Assembly: GCA_023512835.1 (NCBI GenBank)
Contig: CM042085.1
Span: 49,533,569 to 49,597,568, forward strand
Source: Taxillus chinensis
Taxonomy: Eukaryota > Streptophyta > Magnoliopsida > Santalales > Loranthaceae
DNA: 64,000 bases
Direction of reading: 5' to 3'
The position numbers and the translations under genes are program-made. Shown here in pieces: positions 32,038 through 42,926 of the stretch. The notes under the pieces are model-generated. The model had not been told where the DNA came from and searched no databases. It saw only the letters and a program-made list of their open reading frames with translations. How positions within the stretch are numbered: position 1 is the stretch's first letter; every line of letters starts with the position of its first letter.

Positions 32038-33012
32038 TAGACAGACCACCTACCCTTTGACATCTATCACACTTTTTGATGTAGACATAGGTGTCTTTCA
32101 CCATGTGAGGCCAATAAAAGCCACACTGCATGATTTTAGCCACAGTTCTTTGCACTCCAAAGTGGCCCCCATAATGTGATGCATGACAATGATGTATTAT
32201 CTCATCTATTTCCTCCTCAAGGACACACTTTCTAATGATTTGGTCTGGACACCTCCTATAAAGAATTGGGTCTTCCCAAATGTATTTCTTAGCATCCACT
32301 ACCAATTTCTTTCTCTGGTGGTAGTCTAACTGCTTGGGTATGAACCCAGTGGCTAAATAATTTGCTATGTCAGCAAACCAAGGAAGATGATGCACCTCAA
32401 ACAACTTCTCATCAGGAAAGTCATCTACAATGGGTAGAAACTTAGGTGCATTCTCCACACGGGAGAGGTGATCAGCCACAGAATTTAGGGCTCCCTTTGT
32501 GTCTCTAATTTCGAGGTCAAATTCCTGTAAGAGGAGAACCCACCTAATCAAGCATGGCTTAGCTTCTTTTTTAGCAAACAAATATTTCAATGCAGCATGA
32601 TCAATATAAACAATGACTTTAGACCCCAAAAGGTAGGGTCTAAACTAGTTGTAGCCATAAACCACGGCTAGCAACTCTTTCTCAGTGCTGGTATAGTTCT
32701 GTTGAGCATCATCTAAGGTCTTACTAGCATAGTAAATGACCCTAAACACCTTTTCTCGCCTTTGCCCTAAGACTACCCCCCCACAAGATAATCACTTACA
32801 TCACACATTAGCTCAAAAGGCCGAGCCCAGTCAGTGTGACTATAACGTGCAATGACTAACTTACCCTTGAGGATGTTGAAAGCTTCTAAGCAATCTGCAT
32901 TAAACTCAAAGCTTGTGTCTTTTTCTAACAACCTACTCATGGGTTTTGCAATTTTTGAGAAGTCCTTAATGAATCTCCTATAAAAGCCAGAATGGCCAAG
33001 GAAACTTCTCAC
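32038..33012 (-). pseudogene. pol: Athila-like RT end, RNase H and integrase zinc domain, truncated
   Basis: The end of the RT thumb is at 32773-33012 (MRSFLGHSGFYRRFIKDFSKIAKPMSRLLEKD). After a break, RNase H continues with [42 protein letters not shown] and VADHLSR. The integrase N-terminal HHCC domain ([39 protein letters not shown]) is complete. The next residues are already encoded by the T3 LTR, so the catalytic core is gone. A TAG near 32647 interrupts RNase H. Confidence 0.85.
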
Positions 33013-34070
33013 TCCTTTTTCATTGGTTGGAGGTGGCGAGTCTCAATAGTGGAGATTTTTGCCTTGTCTACCTCCAAACCATGCTGCGGACACCTTGTGC
33101 CCTAGAACTATCCCCTCGGTTACCATGAAATGGCATTTCTCCCAATTTAGGACTAGTTCCTTCTCCTCACATCTCGCTAAGACCACATCTAGATTTTTCA
33201 AGCACTCGTTGGTAAGAGGAACCAAACACCGAGAAGTCTACCATGAAGACCTCCATGATCTCCTCAACCAAACCCTGAAAAATGGCCATCATACACCTTT
33301 GAAAGGTTGCAGGGGCATTACAAAGCCCAAATGGCATTCTCCTAAATGCAAATGTGCCAAAAGGGCACGTAAAGGTGGTCTTTTCTTGGTCCTCGGGCTT
33401 AACCATGATCTAATTATACCCGGAATAGCCACCTAAAAAGTAGTAATGACTATAGCCAGCTAACCTATCCAACATTTGATCAATGAAAGGAAGAGGAAAA
33501 TGATCCTTCCTAGTAGCCTTGTTCAGCTTTCTATAGTCAACACACACTCTCCACCCCGTCACAGTGCGAGATGGGATCAATTCATTTTTCTCATTTTTAA
33601 TCACAGTCATGCCCCCTTTCTTGGGCACAACATGCAATGGACTCACCCACTCACTATCGGAAATAGCATAAATTATACCCGCATTTTTCCATTTTAAATT
33701 TTCTTTTCTAACAACTTCTTTCATGGCAGGGTTTAATCTTCTTTGCCTTTCAGCAGTGGGTTTAATATCATCATTCATCAAAATTTTTATGCATGCAAAT
33801 CCCTGGACTAATACCCCTAATGTCTTCTATGTTCCAACCTAGGGCCTTTATGTGTTTCCTAAGGACTTCTAGCAATTGAGTACACTCCACATCATTCAAA
33901 TTAGAAGCAATAATGACAGGGAATTGATTTGTAGAGTCTAGAAATTCATACCTTAGGTGTCCAGGCAGCTCCTTCAGTTCTGGAGCTGGAGGCACGTCAT
34001 CTTCTTTCTCCTCCTCAGCTTGCTCCAGAGAGTTTGTAACTTGCTCATCATCCTCAGCTGTCAAGTACAT
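33013..34070 (-). pseudogene. pol: Athila-like reverse transcriptase, catalytic motif altered
   Basis: The linker (LPGHLRYEFLDSTNQFPVIIASNL, 33771-34070) is followed by the RT fingers (VSPLHVVPKKGG, GWRVCVDYRKLNKATRKDHFPLP, 33410-33781). The palm is at 33167-33406 (TFTCPFGTFAFRRMPFGLCNAPATFQRCMMAIF). The usual FMDD catalytic motif of Athila reads FMVD here (near 33235-33246), so the first catalytic Asp is lost. The blocks lie in different frames with a stop near 33410. Confidence 0.85.
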
Positions 34071-34224
34071 CTCTTCATCTTGTTGAGCTTCTATAAGCTG
34101 AAGGGCTCCATTATTGGTGGTGGTAATTTCTTACGCAAGTAGTCTTCCACCAATTCCTCAAGGTCTTCAACCCAAAGGCGGTCCTCCTCCTCTTGACCTT
34201 GCAAAGCCTTCCCCATGTGGAAGA

Positions 34225-34572
34225 CTAAGGTCTCCTCATTAATTCTCGAGTTAGCTGCCCTTGAGCAACATCAATCAATGCACAACCCGTTCTGAGAAAC
34301 GGTCTTCCAAGGAGTAGCTGAACTCCTCTATCTTCTTCCATCTCCAAAACTACAAAGTCTGCTGGAAATATGAAGGAACCCACTTTGACTAACACATCTT
34401 CAATTATCCCTTCAGGCCTTCCAGTAGACCGGTCAGCAAACTGCAATGATATGGAAGTGGGCTTCATGCCCTTAAGCCCAAGCCGCTTATACAAAGCAAA
34501 GGAGATCAAATTGATGCTGGCCTCTAAATCACATAAGGCCTGCTTCGCCGCGGTGCATTGCCAATCACACAA
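34225..34572 (-). pseudogene. pol: Athila-like aspartic protease, active site altered
   Basis: Retrotransposon protease with LCDLEASINLISFALYKRLGL, DRSTGRPEGIIEDVLVKVGSFIFPADFVVLEM and VQLLLGRPFLRTGCALID. In this lineage the active site is normally DLGAS. Here Gly is Glu, a G-to-A change that should abolish activity. It is separated from gag and RT by frameshifted sequence (34573-34758 and 34071-34224). Confidence 0.8.
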
Positions 34573-34758
34573 GGGAGATTAAAAGCGCCGGATCTTTATG
34601 CTTGATGGGCAAACTCTATTGAACAACACTTGCTCACCTCATTAGTGATCGCCACCGTCTCATGATCCCCATATTTCCTCTTCTTCTTCACAAAATCTTT
34701 AATGTACTTTTCGTACCTAGGCATCTGCTCCAAAATTTCCACAAATGGAATATTAATC

Positions 34759-36400
34759 TCAAGCTTCTTGAACAAACTCGAAAGCGCTCATACTCTTCCT
34801 CAACCCTCCGGTTCCTCGGCCTCGAGGAAATGGCATAGTAGGCCTGAGCTCTTGCCTTTGTTCTTGACTATTCTGTCTTGACTCATTGCTTGTCCTTCTT
34901 CTCTTGCACTCTTTCTTCGACTTTATCTGATTTCCTTTGGTCATCGACTTCCAAGGGTCTGTTGTTCTTCTGGATTTGCCTTCTTCTTAGGCTCTTGACT
35001 TCTTTCGAGTGCCTTCCCGCTTCTTAGAGTAATAGCCTTGCGGCTCTCCTTGGGGTTCACCTCGGTATCACTTGGAAAAGATTTAGTTGAGACTCCTTGA
35101 TTTACATTCTGGGCCAAACTCACAAGCAACTTTTCTATATTTTTCATTGAAGATTCTATGGTGACTACCCTTTCCTCCAAATTATCCTCTCTTTTGGTTG
35201 GCTCATCCACATTCGATATACCCTTCCTCTTTCTTTGTTGAGGGTGAAGTGCTGTTTCTGCTCGAATCCTGGAGGTGAGTGTAAATAATTATCCGTAACA
35301 TACGGATTCTCGCCTTAATCCCCTGGGGCACATATTTGTCTTGAAATGAGGTATCTCCCCCTCGGTTTTGGTTTCTCCGAAATGGTCGAGATTCTTCTCT
35401 GGTTCGGTTGTACCCTTATTGTTGATGTTGAGGATAAAATTCCGCTTCGGTACAAGCCCTTTCCTCCAACATAATTTGCTTCTTCAGCTCCACTCCATCC
35501 CCGCTCAGCTATTGGTAAAGCTTATTGTGATCCTTCAACTTTAAGAGTCAATACTTCCATGCCTTTCACTAAAGCTTGAATCGTGCTTGCATATCATTGG
35601 AAGAATTATCAATGAAGCTATCTTCTCCCTTGGCTTTGAAGTACGCACATTAGACCACCGCCAATCGGCTAATGACAACCTCTCCAATAGCTCTGCTCTT
35701 TGCGTCGGCTCTAGATTCATCAAGCATCCTCTAGCAGTGCATTCACCTTATCTTGTGAGTGGGACTGAAGACCTGTGTAGAAAGATTCAATTTGAATCCA
35801 CTGGGGTTTTCCATGATCAGGGCATCTTCTCACTAAGTCTTTGAAACGCTCCCAAGCTTCATGAAGAGTCTCCATCTCATCTTGCCTGAATATGCTAATC
35901 TCTCCTCTGAGCTGGATCACCTTGGAAGGAGGGAAGTACTTTGACATGAGCTTGGTCTGCATCTCCTCCCAAGTGTTGATTGAACCTGCTGGCAGACTCT
36001 TAAACCAGCCAAGAGCTCTATCCCTTAAAGAGAAAGGGAAAAGCCTTAGCTTTATTGCCTCCTCCGATACATTGTTGATCTTTATGGTGTCGCACATCCT
36101 GGTAGAACCTCATCAAATCTTTGGTGTGGATCATCCACGGATGTTCCTCCAAACGCGTTGTTACTCACCATGTTGATCAACGCCGGCCCGTTTCGAAGCT
36201 ATTTGCTTGGACTCTTGTCCGCGAATCCCAAGAATAATGGTCGACATCATCGGCCTTGCATAATCTAAGAAGGTTCGGGCATAAACCTATTACCCTCTTC
36301 TTCTGGATATTGGCCATTGTAATTGGCCCCTCCTTGCGGTGCACCACCATCAGTCCGAGATCCGCCATCAGGTCACCTACGGATTGCTACAAGCCTTGCA
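34759..36400 (-). pseudogene. gag: Athila-like gag, broken
   Basis: The best-preserved block is the capsid at 35720-36097: MCDTIKINNVSEEAIKLRLFPFSLRDRALGWFKSLPAGSINTWEEMQTKLMSKYFPP and MEMETLHEAWERFKDLVRRCPDHG-like sequence. An N-terminal piece is at 36177-36368. C-terminal pieces, rich in Lys, Arg and Ser, are at 34941-35210 and 34759-34944. No zinc knuckle is seen, which agrees with Athila gag. Frames change at about 36110, 35720 and between 35210 and 35540. Confidence 0.8.
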
Positions 36401-36690
36401 ATGCTTCTTGACTTCACGTCTTTGCTTCCCTAGCTCTCTACGCCGAGCTCTAAACAACCTTTCAGGTTCCCGATTAAATTGTATATCCTCCTCTCTTTGC
36501 ATGCACAACTAGGAATCCTTGATGTATGTTCCTGTAAAACAACAAGAACACACCCAGCAGCTCCGAACAATGCAAAATAAACAAATAAAGAACACAAAAT
36601 AACAGAAAATAAAAGACAAAATAAAACACCAAGATCAGAATTCAAACAATTTCACTCAATGTTGATTTCGAAAAACTAGTTAACCGTTGA
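36401..36690 (-). other. Athila-like 5' leader
   Basis: Untranslated stretch between the primer site and gag. It is AT-rich with no supported ORF. Confidence 0.6.
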
Positions 36691-36709
36691 ATCCCCGGCA
36701 ATGGCGCCA
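36691..36709 (-). promoter_or_regulatory. Primer-binding site, tRNA-Asp type (Athila-like)
   Basis: The minus strand reads TGGCGCCATTGCCGGGGAT, matching the 3' end of plant tRNA-Asp(GTC) with one mismatch. It lies 3 bp inside the LTR end at 36713. Confidence 0.82.
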
Positions 36710-36712
36710 ATT

Positions 36713-38203
36713 TGACAGACAGATTTTTAGCCTTTCTAAAAGAGCTAGCTAATGTCGTTAAATCTCTATTCAAGATAAGAAATTCCCTAAGTTTGCACTA
36801 AAAGAATAGCAGCAAGCAAGGGATCGAACCCACGAGGATTAGCCTAGTTCTCTAGTTCTCAAATCAAAACACCCAATTACTCTTGTTTAAAACAATGTCT
36901 TGGCAAAAAGTTTTCTTTTTTAAACTAAAGATCTAATTTTTATTTGGTTTTCTGAATAAACAAAGAAAGCAAACTGATTTTAGGATTAAGATTCAAGGAT
37001 TAAAAGCATCTAGGGTCACAATTTCACCTCCCTATGTTATCTTTACTGGTTCATGGTATTAGGGTTGTCCGATTAAAAACATGCTAAATATAAGCCAAGG
37101 ACAACAAATGGTCATTGAGGTCCTTTTAAGAGTTGTATGCCAGAATGGTCATCTAAACACACAAACATGCAAAGCCAATAAATCATACTTGCAAAAGGAT
37201 AATGATCACACCAATTACAAATAAGTTATGAATCTCAATGCGCCCCAGACTAGGGCTAAGAATATCAAGGTGTACATCCAAAGATAGAATTAAGAACAGA
37301 TTCATAAAACATGCAAAACTTCAATCATCCAAACCCAAATATTCATAAACACAGCAAAACAACAAGGGGGCTACATTGCTCCCCTAGATTATAAGAACTA
37401 CTCACGCATGATTACAAGCAAAACCATAGCAGAAAAGCTAAACATCTTCTTCTTCACCACGCGCACAGCAAAGCTTCAAATCCAGGCTCCAAAATCCACG
37501 AGGGCTGCTCTCCTAGGTCAAGGAGCAACCTCCAAGTCGTGGAGCCTCTCTCTCTCTCTCTAAAAACGTGTAGGGGGGGTTAAGGATACATAGCAGAGGG
37601 CGTGGAGCTCTTATTTATAGAGTTTGGATGGGCTTTGAGGTGTGTACCCTAGCCCATTTATCAAAACAGCGTAGTTTTAATAAGTAACACTCGAAACTTT
37701 AAAATCTCTATCTTCCATCTACAATTTGGACATGGGCCTTGGAAACAAATGATCGGCATAGAAAAACGATAGGATCGGTCCAAAAATATCTTTGCACGCC
37801 AATTTGCACGTGATATGGTGAATTCACGTGCACCTCCAAATCAGCTCAAACTTCTCCCCAAGCTTCCTTGCATCCTGTAGAGGCCTGAGAGGCAAAAATA
37901 GGCTTGCACGTGAAATGGGTGAATTCACGTGCAGCTCCAAATGCTCTAAAATTTCTGTGGTAGGTAGAGGACATCATTCTAAGAAACTTTTGTTCTTGCA
38001 TGCCAATTGTTTGAGGCCATCTACTATGTCAAAAGTGAACTCCAAAATCTGCCAAAACGGACTTAAAAACGCATGTATTTGCAAATAGCATCTTCCTAGG
38101 GGTTAGAGCAAATATATACGATATATGAAGCAATAAGGCTCTAATCATGCTCTTAAACATCCTAAATAAACACTAGAATAACAGCATAAAATGCACGTTA
38201 TCA
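36713..38203 (-). repeat. Athila-like 5' LTR
   Basis: 1491 bp. In its own direction it starts TGATAACGTGCAT at 38203 and ends CTGTCTGTCA at 36713. The U3 block (about 38090 to 37560) contains CCTAGGAAGATGCTAT, CACGTGAATT and GGCATGCAAG repeats, one degenerate ACGT-type palindrome at 37660-37681, TATA box CTATAAATA (37620-37612) and a GA tract (CT on plus, about 37545-37561). This block aligns with the U3 of the Tekay-like LTRs although the two lineages differ completely in their proteins. Confidence 0.82.
37610..37681 (-). promoter_or_regulatory. Athila-like LTR promoter (single palindrome and TATA box)
   Basis: The palindrome at 37660-37681 (minus strand ATTAAAAC...GTTTTGAT, centre TACGCT, so the ACGT core is lost) lies about 40 bp upstream of CTATAAATA at 37620-37612. 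It has the same order as in the Tekay-like LTRs but only one palindrome. Confidence 0.6.
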
Positions 38204-38594
38204 TTCTCCAAACATGATCTGTCGACTGTACTCATTCTGGTTTTGTCCCGTAACCCACTTATAGCCAGTTAAATCCTTATTTATAAGCACCAATTCATCC
38301 CTATCATGGATTTCTAACATCCTCTAGCGATATTAGGCTACCAAACAACCTAAATATTCAAGGTTTCATGCTCAAATTTTTGTTTTCCCTAATTTCCTAG
38401 GGTTCATACTAACTTTATGAAATCATGCTCATTCAAAGAGATAATCATGAACAAAGTGTTGGGAAAACCTACCTGAAATTTGTTTTTTGAGATCCACGAG
38501 CTCTAATCACCCAAAATCACCAAGGCTCTAAGTTCTCTCTCTCTTACTCTCTCTAGCTCTCAAACGCATGAATGTGATAGCGTAACGTGGAAGC
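38204..38594. other. Unassigned 391-bp spacer
   Basis: Lies between the Athila-like LTR and the Ogre-2 LTR. It has no ORF and no match elsewhere in the window. On the minus strand it has a GA tract (about 38560-38530), a splice-donor-like CAGGTAGG (about 38480) and CTTATAAATAAGG (about 38270). This could be an LTR or 5'-UTR remnant of a further element, or host sequence. Confidence 0.4.
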
Positions 38595-41500
38595 TGTCAT
38601 CAATGGTTTTCGTCCGGGCCCATTTGGGGCAGGCTCAAACTAAACCAATGGTGAGTGATTTAGAGTCGCCACCAACTATTTTTGGGGTATAGTTGTTGGA
38701 CCACATTTTGCCCGGGTTGGACATACTAACCCCATTTGGTGTATATACCTTTTTGAGCAGGTCCACAATGATCCCATACTTCCAAGGAATGGTTTCTGCC
38801 ACAAGTCCTTGAAGCGCCCCAAGACCAACACCAAGTGATAGAGGATGAAAATTAGAGACAAACGCACTTGACCGAGCTCAAATCGGAGTTAAAATGAAGA
38901 AGTTATGGCCAAAACAACTTTCGTTGGAAAAAGTCGAAACTTGCCAAAAGACGGTCAATGCCCCTGTTCCAAATCGGCCGAAAAAGTGGCCATGCGAAAT
39001 TCTTCAAAGCGTCAATTTAGGCGAATACGGATCTCCCCAAACAATCTCTGGAAAGTTATCCATTTTTGCATTTTAGGTGAAGGGTAAGAAGGTAATAAAA
39101 AGTAAAAAAAACAAAAAAAAAAAAAAAACTTCGACATTGACCGTTGACCGCTGACCGTTGACCTACCGACACTTCGACCCATTGACCTTCGAATCCTCGA
39201 AGCCCCGAAGCCTCGAAGCCTCAAAGCCCCGAAGCCTCAAAGCCTCGAAGCCTCGAAGCATCGAAGCCTCGAAGCCTCAAAGCCCCGCTGCTGACACTCC
39301 GACCTTCGACTCGCCCTTTCGACCGTCAACCCCCTAACTCTCGAAGCCTCGAAGCCCCACTGCCGACACTCCAACCTTCGACCCTTCGACCCTTGACCCT
39401 CAAAGCCTATAACACTCCGACCTTCGACTCGCCCTTTCGACCTTCAACCCCCTAACTCTCGAAGCCTCGAAGCCCCGCCGCCGACACTCCAACCTTCGAC
39501 CCTTCGACCCTTGACCCTCAAAGCCTATAAAACTCCGACCTTCGACTCGCCCTTTTGACCTTCAACCCCCTAACTCTCGAAGCCTCGAAGCCCCGCTGCC
39601 GACACTCCGACCTTCGACCCTTCGACCCTTGACCCTCGAAGCCTATAACCCTCCGACCTTCGACTCGCCCTTTCGACCTTCAACCCCCTAACTCTTGAAG
39701 CCTCGAAGCCCTGCTGCCGACACTCCGACCTTCGACCCTTCGACCGTGGACCCTACGATGCCTTGACCTACGAACCTTCGAACCTTGACCTACGACCCAC
39801 GGACCCTCGAAGGCTGTCAACCTCCGACCTTCGACCTGCCGACACTTCGACCCGTTGACCATTGACTTTCGCCCCACCGAAATTTCGACCCACCGAAGCT
39901 TCGACCCTGCCGACACTCCGACCTGCCGACACTTCGACCCTCTGACCCCTTTGACCTTCGCTGGTTGGCGTTTCTCGCTGGCTCCGCACGCTGTTTTTTT
40001 TTTCTTTCTTTCTTTTTCTCGCTAGCTTCACGAGACCCGTCTTCTACGCTGGCCATCTGACAAGGAATCATTTCTCAACAACCTGTCAATCACATGCGCT
40101 GCTAAAATACAAATTCAAAAGGCAATCATGAGCTCCCCTTTTTCCGCATAAGCTGTCCACCCGACCAAGCACTGATCTGCAAATAATAATACACCCAACA
40201 AAACATTTATTGCAGCAATTAATGAGTCCAGCCAAAAAATTTCTGCAGCCCGTTAAGATGCAGTCTTCAGTTCCTGCGCAGAAGAGAGAGAGACCATCGT
40301 CGTTGAAAAAAAACCTGCTGCCATTTAGCCCCAGCCTGATCCCAGCGCAAACAGAGAGAGAAAAGAAAGAAAAACAGAGAGTTCAAACAAAAAAAGAGAG
40401 ATAGAAAAGGAAGAGGTTCGGCAGAGAGAAAAAAGAACAGTGCAGCCCCAAAACAAAAAAAACAGAGATCACGCCCAGAAAGAGAGGACGTTCTGCAAGA
40501 AAGAGAGAAAAAAAAAAGGAAGAAGAACGCCCAGATTTGCTGCCATTCCATCTCAAATTCGCCCACCTCCTGCCTCCCCCCCCCCAAAAAAAATACCATC
40601 CGAATTCTTTTTCTTTCCTTTTCTCCTCACTTCTCTCTTCACTTTGCTAGCATTCATACATACACTCACCCCCATTTCAAACCCAAAAATTCTGCAACAC
40701 CATTGTCAATCCCCCAGTTCTGTTTTCTTTTCTTTTCAGCAATAATACCAAAATCAAAGAATCAAATCCAAAGCAAAAAAACAAAAAGAGAGACACAGAT
40801 TTTGCAGCTCCATTCAGCAGCGTTCAACCTTCGGCCCAAGTCCAATCACCAACCTTTGGAGATTCATCCTCCCGTTAACGAATATCTCGCGGGTTCCCAA
40901 TCCAAAGCCAAAGTCGGTTCACTTTGCATCTATTTCTTTGTTCATTTATTTATTTATTTTTAGCTTATTTGTATTTATATTTGATGTAATTATTTTTTTT
41001 AGCATTATTCTAGTTTTCGTTTTTAGCTTATCTATATGTGATGTAATTGTTTTTCAGCCTCTTTCACTATATTTTCCTGTATTTCTTTCTATGTTGTACG
41101 TTGTAAATATGTAAAGTATAGTAAAAAAGGGAAGCAAAAGAGAGGCATCAAAAGGGAGAAGATGAAAAAAAAAAAGTGCTTTTACTTTTCTTTTGTGGAT
41201 GTCACACTCACACACTCCACATCTATTTTGATATATGTGTTCCTATGTATTTTCAATTGTTGAAACGTATAGATTTAGGTTCAAAGCTTTAAAAAAAACA
41301 CACAAAAAATAACAAAATGAATTCCACAAAATGTTTTTCCAAAACGTCTTCTATAACATGTTTTTTCTATAAAAAGTTTTCAAAATGTGTTCAAAATGTC
41401 TCGTTGAAAAAAACAAAACAAAAACAAATAAAAAAAAACGTTTTCATGTTTTAAAGCCAAAAAAAAAGAGAAGAAAACCAAAATTAGTATTTCAATTTCT

Positions 41501-42069
41501 AAAACCAAAAAAAAAAGAACAAAAAAAAGATAACAAAAAAAACAACAAAAAATAAAACAAAAAAACAAAAAATGTATGTTTTCTAACACAAAAAACCAAA
41601 AAAAAGGGGGAAAATAAAAACCATTTTTAGGACTTAAATTTCCAAAAGAAAAACCCAAAACCAACCCATAGGATCTCATTCTCCACTTCAAACAAAAACC
41701 CAAAACTTTTAGGATTCCCTTTAGAAATTTAGGGTAAAATCCATTTTCACTATAGCTTTAATAAATAACTCAGCTAAATAAAAATCATAGACCTTTTAGG
41801 AAATTTACCCTGATCATGGTAGTACAAGTAAAATAAAAACCTCCTCCTAAATTAGATACCGAAAGAGCGTCGTAGGGGTGCTAATCCTTCCCTACACGTA
41901 ACCAACTCTCGAACCCTTCTCTTGATGACGCGACCACACACTTTAAACTACTCAAAGTAGAGGGTATCCAACTGTACCCCAAAAACGGTTGGTGGTGACT
42001 CTAAAACTTCTCACCATTGGTTTAGCTTGAGCTCACCCCAAAAGGGCCCGAACGAAAACCGGTGATGAC
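38595..42069 (+). repeat. Ogre-2 5' LTR
   Basis: 3475 bp, from TGTCATCAATGG to CCGGTGATGAC (the final A is not preserved; Ogre-1 has TGATGACA). The first and last ~100 bp are inverted copies of each other. The interior holds a 118-bp minisatellite, pyrimidine- and purine-rich tracts (39990-40560) and an A-rich segment (41280-41700). No gene is supported in it. Confidence 0.85.
39294..39765 (+). repeat. 118-bp minisatellite in the Ogre-2 LTR
   Basis: About four units of 118 bp. The marker word CCTATAA starts at 39406, 39524 and 39642, exactly 118 bp apart. Each unit is built from shorter words such as CGAAGCCTCGAAGCC and ACCTTCGACCCTTCGACC. Simpler arrays of CGAAGCCTC flank it at 39190-39290. 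Confidence 0.88.
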
Positions 42070-42070
42070 T

Positions 42071-42088
42071 TGGCGACTCTGCTGGGGA
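42071..42088 (+). promoter_or_regulatory. Primer-binding site, tRNA-Arg type (Ogre-2)
   Basis: TGGCGACTCTGCTGGGGA, identical to the Ogre-1 site, directly after the LTR. Confidence 0.82.
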
Positions 42089-42790
42089 CAATGAACACTT
42101 TAGAGAGTTAGGTCTAGAACTAGGATTAGGAGGTTATATTTAATTGTATCTTGTTGTATATATTTACTTGTCATGCTAAGTTGTTTTTTTTAAATATAAT
42201 TATGATTTACTTATTTTTTACAGTTGTCGTTTAAAGCGTGATTTATTTATACGCTTTAATTACCATGATAGTTGTGATTTCTTGCTTTCCATACTTGTTG
42301 CATTCATGCATAACCCTATACCCGGGTTTAGCACAATTTAGGTTAGCGAGGTTCCAGGACGGTCCCCAAGCGCGTTGATCATTATCCGCAATGGGGCCTC
42401 GGACTCCTCACTCAAGCTTGAGGTTCTTTTAAGGCACGTCCTTTTAAGATCCCCCTCCGATAAATCCCATGGTGTACGGAGCCCTCTATTGAGGAAGTTT
42501 GGGAACCAACCAATAAGATAGGTGTAACAATAGAAGTCCATCGGGGGCATTGACCCACACTTTGTTTGCTCATTCCATGCTAACCCTTGTTTTGCGGGGT
42601 AGTCCTTAAGTCATTCCCTGCACATATTAGCTGTTTTTTTTACTATTGGTTTATTCTTTTTCCTTTCTAACTGCCTTGATATATATTAACTTGTCATCCT
42701 AACTTGTCACCATGCATAACACAACATTCATATAGGCATGGCAACTTTCTAGTCATCTCCTAAAAGGCCCTCAGGACAAGGAGGGTCGCA
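42089..42790 (+). other. Ogre-2 leader
   Basis: Untranslated sequence matching the Ogre-1 leader at 2642-3297. No ORF is supported. Confidence 0.65.
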
Positions 42791-42926
42791 ATGGTGGCCC
42801 AAGCATCTGGAGACATTCAACTTCGCCTTGGAGACTTTCCGCCAAGGGAAACCCACAAGGCAGAACATGTTATCATAGAAGATCGGTTGGACTACACTAA
42901 GGAGGTGCGGACAATATGGAGGCAAT
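42791..42926 (+). pseudogene. Ogre-2 ORF1, first part
   Basis: The ATG at 42791 starts the same protein as 2641 in Ogre-1 (AQASGDIQLRLGDF). 45 codons are open before a Tekay-like element interrupts it at 42927, and the rest is at 54096-55333. Confidence 0.78.
42922..42926. repeat. Target-site duplication, left copy (GCAAT)
   Basis: Pairs with GCAGT at 54091-54095, one base different. Taking out the element and one copy keeps ORF1 in frame, and the restored codons match Ogre-1. Confidence 0.88.

Larger units (their letters stand above)
32038..38203 (-). mobile_element. Athila-like LTR retrotransposon, 3' part missing
   Basis: Minus-strand Ty3/gypsy element, in its own order: 5' LTR (38203 to 36713), tRNA-Asp-type primer site, gag, protease, RT, RNase H and the zinc domain of integrase. 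It ends abruptly at 32038 against the T3 LTR. The proteins match the Athila lineage (gag SLRDRALGWFKSLPAGSI, RT VDYRKLNKATRKDHFPLPFIDQMLDRLAG). The integrase core, 3' LTR and any env-like ORF are absent, and I do not find them elsewhere in the window. Confidence 0.88.

Noticed and set aside
42071..42088. Possible tRNA gene fragment (tRNA-Arg 3' end; likewise tRNA-Asp at 36691 and tRNA-Met at 44767)
   Set aside because: Only 12-19 nt match and each lies directly inside an LTR, which is the definition of a primer-binding site. No cloverleaf is present.
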